Shown: positions 57,644 to 64,000 of the stretch, in pieces
Layout of the letters: every line of letters begins with the position of its first letter
Position numbering within the stretch: the stretch's first letter is position 1
Assembly (NCBI RefSeq): GCF_018613415.1
Contig: NZ_JAGGQG010000012.1
Span: forward strand, 62,001-126,000
Length of the DNA stretch: 64,000 nt
DNA from: Bacillus sp. ISL-18
Lineage (GTDB): Bacteria; Bacillota; Bacilli; Bacillales; Cytobacillaceae
Reading direction: 5' to 3'
Position numbers and translations under genes: made by a program
Notes under the pieces: generated by a model
The model's database searches: none
Seen by the model: the letters and a program-made list of their open reading frames with translations, nothing else
What the model was told of the DNA's origin: nothing

Positions 57644-58257
57644 ACGTGAAATTTGATGAAAAGGGGCTCGTCCCCGCTATTATCCAAGATGCTGATACAA
57701 AAGAAGTGTTAACTCTTGCCTATATGAACGAAGAATCTTTACAAAAAACAATCGAAACGAACGAAACTTGGTTTTATAGCCGTTCCCGCCAGGAGTTGTG
57801 GCACAAAGGAGCAACCAGCGGTAATACCCAGACGGTGGCCAGCATTAACTATGACTGCGACCAGGATGCATTATTAGTACAGGTTTATCCGAAGGGCCCT
57901 GCCTGCCACACCGGAGCCGTCAGCTGTTTTTCTGAACGGGTTGTGGACCGTGAGGCCAATTTAGCAGATTATCAGATTTTACAATCTTTAGAAAAAGTCA
58001 TCTTAGAACGTGAAAAACAGCGTCCAGAAGGGGCTTATACCACTTACTTGTTTGAAAAAGGCGTCGATAAGATTTTGAAAAAGGTTGGCGAAGAAGCAGC
58101 GGAAGTTATTATTGCGGCAAAAAACCGTGATCATGAAGAACTTCGTTGGGAAGCAGCCGATTTACTCTATCACCTTCAGGTTTTATTGGTAGAACAAGAG
58201 CTGCCATTTAAAGAAGTATTAAGAACGTTAGAAGAAAGACACAAAGACCGGTCCTAA
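57640..58257 (+). CDS. hisI: Bifunctional PR-AMP cyclohydrolase/PR-ATP pyrophosphatase
   Basis: HisIE fusion of 205 residues that performs steps two and three of the pathway. The N-terminal cyclohydrolase (about 1-110) has [14 protein letters not shown] and the metal site [13 protein letters not shown]...CHTG; the C-terminal pyrophosphohydrolase (about 115-205) has [14 protein letters not shown] and [12 protein letters not shown] overlaps the hisF stop. Last his gene here; hisC is not in the cluster. Confidence 0.95.
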   Translation: MNVKFDEKGLVPAIIQDADTKEVLTLAYMNEESLQKTIETNETWFYSRSRQELWHKGATSGNTQTVASINYDCDQDALLVQVYPKGPACHTGAVSCFSERVVDREANLADYQILQSLEKVILEREKQRPEGAYTTYLFEKGVDKILKKVGEEAAEVIIAAKNRDHEELRWEAADLLYHLQVLLVEQELPFKEVLRTLEERHKDRS

Positions 58258-58276
58258 TAGGGCTCTGTTTTTTATT
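58242..58276 (+). terminator. Weak terminator of the his operon
   Basis: CAAAGACC pairs imperfectly (6 of 8) with GGGCTCTG around the hisI stop codon, followed by TTTTTT. Confidence 0.4.
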
Positions 58277-58447
58277 TTGCGTGAAAAATCAATATTCCCT
58301 TCCCCATGAATCAACATTTGGTCATAAATTACAGCATTTATCCACTTTATATAATTTTATTTAAAAAATATTAGTGAAGTTTTGGGTAAGTAATGATAAT
58401 ATATTTGTATACATGGAAAACAAATGATTCATAGGGGGTGAGACGAA

Positions 58448-59203
58448 TTGATTAAAGAAAAGCGCATCAAAAAAATTCATGACTATGTAATTAAGCAAAA
58501 ATCTGCATCATTAGACGAATTGGTTTCGGTCTTTGATGTATCGAAAAACACCATTAGGCGTGATATTCAAACACTGGTAGAACGGGGGGACTTGAAAAAA
58601 GTTTATGGCGGTGTATCTGTTATTCATAAGAAACTCGAGTCCATTCAAGACCGAAAAGCACGAAACCAAATCCAAAAAGCATCGATTGTAGAAAAAGCAT
58701 CTAGCTATGTGGACGATGGGGATGTGGTCTTCATCGATTCAGGAACGACAACTATTGAAATGATTGAATATATTAAGGACAAGAGTTTGACCATTTTTAC
58801 CAATAGTATTGAATTAATTATCCGTGCACTTCCATTTACAAATTTAACCGTTATCTCAACCGGCGGGTTACTTGATCGAAAAACCGATTCGTTTGGAAGC
58901 CCGCTTTATATAGACTTACTAAGTAACTACAATATAAAGAAAGCCTTTATGGCATCTACCGGTATCTCACTCTCTAACGGGGTAACGAATGCATCGCCAT
59001 TAGAAAGTGAATTAAAAAAGGCGATCGTTAAAAGAAGTTCAGAGGTTTTTTTATTAGTGGACCACGATAAATTTGATAAATATGGGTTAATGACCTATTG
59101 TAATTTAGATGAAATTGATTACCTAGTTACTAATAAATCCCCAAATACAACTTACAGAGAATATGCTAAAAAAAATTCTATCCGGCTTGTGATTTCTAAA
59201 TAA
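58448..59203 (+). CDS. DeoR-family repressor, IolR-like (copy 1)
   Basis: A 251-residue regulator with an N-terminal DeoR helix-turn-helix (about 5-60; SLDELVSVFDVSKNTIRRD) and a C-terminal sugar-phosphate-sensing DeoRC domain (DGDVVFIDSGTTTIE, effector pocket). In B. subtilis IolR represses inositol genes and is relieved by a phosphorylated inositol intermediate. TTG start at 58448 after AGGGGGTGAG. It is the first of two tandem paralogues; a CCCAAAAC-like half-site lies upstream at 58375-58388 in reverse orientation. Confidence 0.85.
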   Translation: MIKEKRIKKIHDYVIKQKSASLDELVSVFDVSKNTIRRDIQTLVERGDLKKVYGGVSVIHKKLESIQDRKARNQIQKASIVEKASSYVDDGDVVFIDSGTTTIEMIEYIKDKSLTIFTNSIELIIRALPFTNLTVISTGGLLDRKTDSFGSPLYIDLLSNYNIKKAFMASTGISLSNGVTNASPLESELKKAIVKRSSEVFLLVDHDKFDKYGLMTYCNLDEIDYLVTNKSPNTTYREYAKKNSIRLVISK

Positions 59204-59264
59204 ATGCATGATTCGTTTAAGAATAAAATAAAAATATTTCATCCTTTTTATAAAAAATAATGAA

Positions 59265-59284
59265 GTTCTGGTTATTTGTTGGTA
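59265..59284 (-). promoter_or_regulatory. Reverse-orientation IolR-like operator before repressor 2
   Basis: Read on the minus strand, ACCAACA and AACCAGA elements lie 11 bp apart, the same phasing as the iol promoters downstream. It suggests autoregulation of the second repressor gene. Confidence 0.5.
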
Positions 59285-59342
59285 CTATGGAGATAGAATA
59301 GATATAACGTAAGCGATAACAATAGCATAGGGTGAAATTAAA

Positions 59343-60098
59343 ATGATAAAGGATAAACGCATCAAAAAAATACATGATTATGTGATCGAACATCAATCTG
59401 CCTCATTAGATGAACTAGTAGAAGTTTTTGATGTATCTAAAAATACGATTAGACGTGATGTTCAGGATTTAGTTGACCGGGGAGATCTCAAAAAAGTCTA
59501 TGGTGGTGTATCGGTCGTTCATAAAAAACTTGAACCTTTTCAAGATAGACAAATACGTAATCAAGAACAAAAGGCATTAATTTCAGAAAAGGCAGCTAGC
59601 TTTGTAGAGGATGGGGATTTTATCTTCATCGATTCGGGCACCACTACAATTGAAATGTTTGATTTTCTAAAGGAGAAAAACCTGACCATTTTTACGAATA
59701 GTATCGACTTTATCGTTCGTGCCCTTCCGTTTGAGAATCTCAATGTGATCTCTGTAGGAGGGATGCTTGACCGTAAAACCAATTCCTTTGTTAATCCAAG
59801 AAATATGGAGTTATTTAAAGATTATAATATTAAAAAAGCCTTTATGGCTTCTACGGGTATTTCATTGGTAAACGGAGTAACGAACGCTTCTCCTTTGGAA
59901 AGTGAATTAAAAAAGACCATTGTTAATCGCAGCTCTGAGGTCTATCTATTGATAGACCACGATAAATTCGGCCGATATGGATTAATGACCTATTGTAGTC
60001 TAAATGAGCTTGATTTTTTAATTACGGATAAACTTCCGGATGAGACTTACCAAGAATACGCTAGGAATAACCAAATTCAGCTTGTTATCGCTGACTAG
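59343..60098 (+). CDS. DeoR-family repressor, IolR-like (copy 2)
   Basis: A 251-residue tandem paralogue of copy 1, collinear throughout with no gap (both start MIK-K-RIKKIHDYVI and share IDSGTTTIEM and KKAFMASTGIS). The recognition region is nearly identical (VFDVSKNTIRRD), so both probably bind the same operator while differences in the C-terminal domain could alter inducer response. Which one is the IolR orthologue cannot be told. ATG 59343 has a weak ribosome site (AGGGTGA). Confidence 0.85.
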   Translation: MIKDKRIKKIHDYVIEHQSASLDELVEVFDVSKNTIRRDVQDLVDRGDLKKVYGGVSVVHKKLEPFQDRQIRNQEQKALISEKAASFVEDGDFIFIDSGTTTIEMFDFLKEKNLTIFTNSIDFIVRALPFENLNVISVGGMLDRKTNSFVNPRNMELFKDYNIKKAFMASTGISLVNGVTNASPLESELKKTIVNRSSEVYLLIDHDKFGRYGLMTYCSLNELDFLITDKLPDETYQEYARNNQIQLVIAD

Positions 60099-60110
60099 CG
60101 GATTTTTGCT

Positions 60111-60156
60111 AAAACCCTTCTTTTTGGCTATTTCCATTTTAGAAGGGTTTTTTTGT
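60111..60156 (+). terminator. Terminator of repressor 2
   Basis: Stem AAAACCCTTCT (60111-60121) with AGAAGGGTTTT (60141-60151), then more T. Confidence 0.85.
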
Positions 60157-60181
60157 TTAATTGATAAAAATATATTGATTA

Positions 60182-60235
60182 TTGGCACTGTTCGTATTAA
60201 TATGTACTTATAAATAACCAAAAGTTAACCAACAT
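60182..60235 (+). promoter_or_regulatory. Promoter and IolR-type operator of the iolH-like gene
   Basis: TTGGCA (60182-60187), 17-bp spacer and TACTTA (60205-60210). Right after it TAACCAA occurs at 60215 and 60226, 11 bp apart. The first, TAACCAAAAGT, fits the published IolR consensus WRAYCAADARD at every position. Confidence 0.75.
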
Positions 60236-60309
60236 ATAATAAAAAGTTGGATATCTTAAGTTGATTAACTTGAAAGTGCTTTGGCCTACTAAAGAAGGGG
60301 GAAATTAGC

Positions 60310-61173
60310 ATGCGTTTAGCATACGATCCGTCACATTATCGTGACAATACGAATCTTAAAGAAACAATTGATACAGTTGCTAGATTAGGATATGAATGGG
60401 TAGAGTTATCACCGCGTAAAGATTTTATTTGGTTCTACGAATATCCAAAGGTTGATAGGCAATTGATAAAGGACTTAAAAAGATATTGTTCCGATGCTGG
60501 TGTTCGAATCTCTTCTGTCCTTCCTGTTCAACAATGGTCTTCACCAGATGAACAAGAACGCCAAGCTGCCGTAAGAAATTGGAAACGCTGTATTGAAATC
60601 ACTTCTGATTTAGGAGTAGATTTAATGAACAGTGAATTCGCTGGTGACAAAAGCCGTCCAGTGGAAAGTGAAGCTGCTTTTGTAAAATCAATGGAAGAGC
60701 TAATGCCTATTTTTGAAAAAGAGGGGATTGATTTAAATCTACAATCCCATCCAAATGATTTTATCGAGTTAAACACTGAAGCCATCCGAATGATTCGTGC
60801 CTTCGATAAAGATTGGATCAAATTAGTTTATTCTGTCCCCCATGCTTTCTTTTATGACGATGGGATCGGCGATGTAGCCCAACACCTAGAGGAAGCGGGA
60901 GATTTACTTGCCCATGTTTTAATTGCTGACACACTTAATCATAAAGCAGCCTTCGGATTAAGATATATTATTAATCCTCCCAATGCAAATGTCACAATCC
61001 ACCAGCACTTGAATCCTGGTGAAGGGGAAATAAATTTTGATGCTTTATACCGGAAATTAAGAGAAATGAAGTTTGATGGAATTGTAACAAATTCAGTGTT
61101 TGCTTACCCTGATAGACCAGAGTGGTCCAATGAAGTTACGTTGAAATCCATTAGAGAGGGTCTACATATTTAA
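60310..61173 (+). CDS. iolH: IolH-like sugar-phosphate isomerase/epimerase
   Basis: A 287-residue TIM-barrel protein of the xylose-isomerase-like/AP-endonuclease 2 superfamily. Expected metal ligands are seen in NSEFAG, LQSHPND, VLIADT and the GEGEINF segment. IolH of B. subtilis belongs to the inositol operon and is about the same length, but its exact reaction is not established. The operator upstream links it to IolR-like control. ATG 60310 after AGAAGGGGG. Confidence 0.82.
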   Translation: MRLAYDPSHYRDNTNLKETIDTVARLGYEWVELSPRKDFIWFYEYPKVDRQLIKDLKRYCSDAGVRISSVLPVQQWSSPDEQERQAAVRNWKRCIEITSDLGVDLMNSEFAGDKSRPVESEAAFVKSMEELMPIFEKEGIDLNLQSHPNDFIELNTEAIRMIRAFDKDWIKLVYSVPHAFFYDDGIGDVAQHLEEAGDLLAHVLIADTLNHKAAFGLRYIINPPNANVTIHQHLNPGEGEINFDALYRKLREMKFDGIVTNSVFAYPDRPEWSNEVTLKSIREGLHI

Positions 61174-61190
61174 TCGTCTATTTATATTAG

Positions 61191-61227
61191 AAGTCTTTTC
61201 TCAATCTTTGAGAAGAGACTTTTTTTG
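61191..61227 (+). terminator. Terminator of the iolH-like gene
   Basis: Stem of 13 bp, 61191-61203 with 61209-61221, followed by T residues. Confidence 0.92.
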
Positions 61228-61245
61228 TGGGATCGAAGAAAGTGG

Positions 61246-61301
61246 TTGACGAATATTCTAATCATTATGATATAATCATAATATAACCAAAACTTAATCA
61301 A
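61246..61301 (+). promoter_or_regulatory. Promoter and IolR-type operator of the tautomerase gene
   Basis: TTGACG (61246-61251) and TATAAT (61271-61276) are 19 bp apart. TAACCAA (61284) and TAATCAA (61295) follow with 11-bp phasing. Confidence 0.75.
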
Positions 61302-61351
61302 TAGTTAATATTAAGTTGGTAGGTAATATTCAATTAGTGGGAGGAAATTAG

Positions 61352-61741
61352 ATGCCGTTAGTTAGATTTGATTTAATAGAAGGACGAGGTAAGGATGCTA
61401 TAAAACTATTATTGGATGCCGCGCACCGAGCTGTTGTAGAAGCCTTTGGCGTACCAGAACGGGATCGTTACCAAATTATCAATCAGCACCCTGCCCATGA
61501 ATTAATCATCGAAGATACTGGTTTAGGATTTGGAAGAAGCCAGAATCTAGTTATTGTCAGTGTAACAAGTACTCAAAGAAGTGATAAACAAAAGAAGGAA
61601 TTTTATAAACTCTTAGTAAAAGAGCTGGTAGAATCCTGTGATATGGAACCAAACGACATCATGGTCTCAATCGTTACAAATGGGGCAGCTGACTGGAGCT
61701 TTGGTTTTGGAAAAGCACAGTTTTTAACTGGAGAGTTGTAA
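61352..61741 (+). CDS. Tautomerase-superfamily protein
   Basis: A 129-residue protein of the tautomerase superfamily (MSAD/Tautomerase_2 type rather than short 4-OT). The catalytic amino-terminal Pro is present ([12 protein letters not shown]) and will be exposed after Met removal; two beta-alpha-beta units are recognisable, the second containing [12 protein letters not shown]. Its separate promoter has the same operator as the inositol genes, so it probably handles an enol or keto intermediate of inositol breakdown, but the substrate is unknown. GGGAGG precedes ATG 61352. Confidence 0.82.
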   Translation: MPLVRFDLIEGRGKDAIKLLLDAAHRAVVEAFGVPERDRYQIINQHPAHELIIEDTGLGFGRSQNLVIVSVTSTQRSDKQKKEFYKLLVKELVESCDMEPNDIMVSIVTNGAADWSFGFGKAQFLTGEL

Positions 61742-61796
61742 TCATACGTGCATTTTATTAATAGTAAATTTTTATCTAAAAAGTAATAAAAAACTG

Positions 61797-61865
61797 TTGA
61801 CTGAAAGCGGTTTTAGTATTAACATGTAATCAAAGATAACCAAAAGGTGACCAACAGGTGACAAC
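61797..61865 (+). promoter_or_regulatory. Promoter and triple operator of iolA
   Basis: TTGACT (61797-61802), 17-bp spacer, TAACAT (61820-61825). Three tandem elements, TAACCAA (61837), TGACCAA (61848) and TGACAAC (61859), follow with exact 11-bp spacing. Confidence 0.75.
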
Positions 61866-61946
61866 GATATAGTGATAACTTATTAGTTTCTAGGCTGATA
61901 GGTGGTCTTTGTAGAACTTGTACCCAACTAAAGGAGGAAGAAAAAA

Positions 61947-63422
61947 ATGTCTAACGTAATCGTAACAGTTGAAACTCTAAAAAATTACATAAATGGTGAA
62001 TGGGTCGAAAGTAAAACGACACAGTTTGAAGATATCTACGATCCTGCTAAAAAGGAAATTATTGCAAAGGTTCCACTTTCAACAAAAGAAGAGTTGGATT
62101 ATGCAGTTGAAGTCGCTGCAAAGGCGTTCGAAAGCTGGAAAAAGGTACCTGTTACAAAACGTACGAAAGTTCTATTTAAATTCCAACAATTATTAGAAAA
62201 GAATAAACAAGAATTGGCTCGTATTATCACGATCGAAAACGGTAAAAACCTTTCTGAAGCACTAGGTGAGGTAGGACGTGGAATTGAAAATGTGGAATTT
62301 GCATCAGGTGCTCCTACACTGATGATGGGAGATTCACTTTCAACGATTGCAACAGATGTTGAGGTCACTAATTTTCGTTATCCAATAGGGGTCGTTGGCG
62401 GAATTACACCATTTAACTTTCCAATGATGGTACCATGCTGGATGTTCCCAACCGCCATTGCCGTTGGAAATACATTCGTTCTTAAACCATCTGAAAGAAC
62501 ACCATTATTAGCTAATCGATTAGCAGAACTATTAGAAGAAGCTGGTCTTCCTAAGGGCGTATTTAATGTGGTTCATGGTGCACATGATGTAGTAAATGGA
62601 CTGTTAGACCACCCAGAAGTAAAAGCTATTTCATTCGTAGGTTCAAAGCCGGTTGGAGAATATGTTTATAAGCGCGGAAGCCAAAATCTAAAACGTGTTC
62701 AAGCCCTAACAGGTGCGAAAAACCACTCCATCGTTTTAAACGATGCAGATTTAGAGCTTGCCACAACAAACGTTATTGCTTCAGCGTTTGGTTCGGCTGG
62801 CGAACGTTGCATGGCTTGTGCCGTTGTAACCGTAGAAGAAGGAATAGCAGATGAGTTTCTTGAGAAATTAGTCGAGAAATCAAAAGCAGTCAAAATCGGA
62901 CATGGCCTTGACGAGGGAGTATTCTTAGGACCAGTTATTCGCGAACAAAATCAGCAGCGTACATTAGGATATATCCAAACAGGTATTGATGAAGGTGCTA
63001 AACTAGTATGTGATGGCCGTGAAAATGCTCCTGAAGAAGGATATTTTGTTGGACCAACTATTTTCGATGATGTGACAACTGATATGACGATCTGGAAAGA
63101 TGAAATTTTCGCACCAGTACTTTCCATCGTTCGTGTGAAAAATCTAAAAGAAGCTGTGGAAACCGCAAATAAATCAGAATTTGCAAACGGCGCATGTATC
63201 TATACTTCAAATGCATCTTCCATTCGTTACTTCCGTGAGAATATTGATGCAGGAATGCTTGGTATTAACTTAGGTGTTCCAGCACCAATCGCTTTCTTCC
63301 CATTCTCAGGATGGAAATCTTCCTTCTTTGGAACATTACCTGCGAACGGAAAAGACGGCGTAGAATTCTACACACATAAAAAAGTGGTTACAGCAAACTA
63401 TAAAACACCTTCATTCGAATAA
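61947..63422 (+). CDS. iolA: Methylmalonate-semialdehyde dehydrogenase (CoA-acylating)
   Basis: Oxidises malonate semialdehyde from inositol, or methylmalonate semialdehyde from valine, to acetyl- or propionyl-CoA with NAD. Class-typical features: [23 protein letters not shown], and the nucleophile Cys in GSAGERCMA; the general-base Glu of ordinary aldehyde dehydrogenases is absent, as expected for the CoA-dependent type. 491 residues. AAAGGAGGAAG precedes ATG 61947. Confidence 0.95.
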   Translation: MSNVIVTVETLKNYINGEWVESKTTQFEDIYDPAKKEIIAKVPLSTKEELDYAVEVAAKAFESWKKVPVTKRTKVLFKFQQLLEKNKQELARIITIENGKNLSEALGEVGRGIENVEFASGAPTLMMGDSLSTIATDVEVTNFRYPIGVVGGITPFNFPMMVPCWMFPTAIAVGNTFVLKPSERTPLLANRLAELLEEAGLPKGVFNVVHGAHDVVNGLLDHPEVKAISFVGSKPVGEYVYKRGSQNLKRVQALTGAKNHSIVLNDADLELATTNVIASAFGSAGERCMACAVVTVEEGIADEFLEKLVEKSKAVKIGHGLDEGVFLGPVIREQNQQRTLGYIQTGIDEGAKLVCDGRENAPEEGYFVGPTIFDDVTTDMTIWKDEIFAPVLSIVRVKNLKEAVETANKSEFANGACIYTSNASSIRYFRENIDAGMLGINLGVPAPIAFFPFSGWKSSFFGTLPANGKDGVEFYTHKKVVTANYKTPSFE

Positions 63423-63441
63423 ATATCAGCATCATAAAAAG

Positions 63442-63476
63442 GCTATTATCCTGTCTCTTACAGTCAGGATAATAGC
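63442..63476 (+). terminator. Hairpin between iolA and iolB without U-tract
   Basis: A perfect 12-bp stem GCTATTATCCTG / CAGGATAATAGC with an 11-nt loop but no T run after it. More likely an mRNA-stabilising or processing hairpin than a full terminator. Confidence 0.55.
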
Positions 63477-63503
63477 TATTACATAGATAGGAGAGGATTA
63501 CAC

Positions 63504-64000
63504 GTGAGTAAATTGCTCCGAAAACCCAAACAAAACGAAACTTCACCAGGAGTTACCATCGTTCAGGAAGTAACTAGTGAAAACTCCCCGTTAGAATATG
63601 TTGGTTTCAAAGTAGTCGATTTAGCCCCGGGTGCTAAGTATACAGAAGACTTAAGCAAAGTGGAATGCTGCATAGTTGCCTTAACAGGAAAAATAAATGT
63701 GACGGCTGGCGAAGAAGTTTTTGAGAATATCGGCACAAGGGAAAACGTTTTTGAAAAGAAACCAACCGACAGTGTTTATGTTTCCAATGACCGTTCTTTT
63801 GAGGTGGAGGGTGTTACACAAGCTCGTGTGGCTCTTTGCTATTCACCATCGAACAATCAACTTCCTACAAAGTTAATAAAGGCAGATGAGAATGGAATTG
63901 AAAATAGAGGAAAATACAGCAATAAGCGTTTAGTCCATAATATCCTGCCAGATTCCAATCCATCTGCTAATAGTTTACTAGTTGTAGAGGTATTCACAGA
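63504..64000 (+). CDS. iolB: 5-deoxy-glucuronate isomerase IolB, 3' end outside the window
   Basis: Starts at GTG 63504 after AGGAGAGG and stays open to the window end (165 codons). The N-terminus SKLLRKPKQNE, the segment FENIGTRENVFEKKPTDSVY (given by its core GTREN-FEKKPTDS) and ARVALCYSPS are characteristic of IolB, a cupin enzyme converting 5-deoxy-glucuronate to 5-dehydro-2-deoxygluconate. Its presence confirms the inositol locus and suggests that iolC, D, E, G lie beyond 64000. Confidence 0.93.
   Translation, partial: MSKLLRKPKQNETSPGVTIVQEVTSENSPLEYVGFKVVDLAPGAKYTEDLSKVECCIVALTGKINVTAGEEVFENIGTRENVFEKKPTDSVYVSNDRSFEVEGVTQARVALCYSPSNNQLPTKLIKADENGIENRGKYSNKRLVHNILPDSNPSANSLLVVEVFT

Overview
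The window is low-GC Bacillota DNA from a Bacillus-like member of the Bacillaceae (Neobacillus or a close relative is my guess from gene content; the genus is not proven). Evidence is the conserved gene order prfB-yvjA-cccB-ftsE-ftsX-(hydrolase)-ctpB-minJ, csbA-uvrB-uvrA, yvlB-yvlD-hprK-lgt-ppaX-yvoF-hisZGDBHAFI, strong AGGAGG ribosome sites, sigma-A type promoters and U-tailed hairpin terminators.

Layout. 1-9370: translation termination (prfB with its programmed frameshift), a YitT-family membrane protein, cytochrome c-551, FtsEX with an M23 murein hydrolase, CtpB and MinJ: a division and envelope block. 9400-12650: small accessory genes (coiled-coil microprotein, Fur-box cupin, FMN reductase, CmpB-like membrane protein, CtaG-like protein) and a large structured intergenic repeat. 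12850-20925: two-component system, polysaccharide deacetylase, DedA protein, glycosyltransferase, BcrC-like PAP2 phosphatase, YkoS-like and YkoT-like proteins; together they look like a polyprenyl-phosphate-linked glycosylation and carrier-recycling module. 21005-24577: cadmium/zinc resistance (cadC, cadA, czcD); cadA carries an in-frame TGA exactly at the first Cys of its CxxC metal site. 24694-30777 (minus strand): AlkD-like protein, MFS transporter, a second paralogous two-component system, a DedA-PAP2 fusion with a degenerate PAP2 site, and PssA. 31039-36392: RND exporter, YhdT-PanF pantothenate uptake, CsbA. 36722-41582: SOS-controlled uvrBA. 42153-47158: broken yvlA-like gene, yvlB, yvlD, hprK, lgt, ppaX, yvoF. 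47460-51278: a large secreted double 5'-nucleotidase. 51534-58257: histidine operon, interrupted between hisD and hisB by a 52-bp repeat array. 58448-64000: start of an inositol catabolic locus with two tandem IolR-like repressors, IolH-like, a tautomerase, IolA and the start of IolB (cut by the window end).

Recurring non-coding structure is the most unusual feature. Three intergenic arrays have an exact 21-bp period (7855, 36435, 41660), one array has a 52-bp period (54716), and three iol promoters carry operator half-sites spaced exactly 11 bp apart. An identical 15-mer sits upstream of both pssA and the DedA-PAP2 operon and may be the response-regulator site. The strongest candidate for new biology is the UGA-for-Cys position in cadA.
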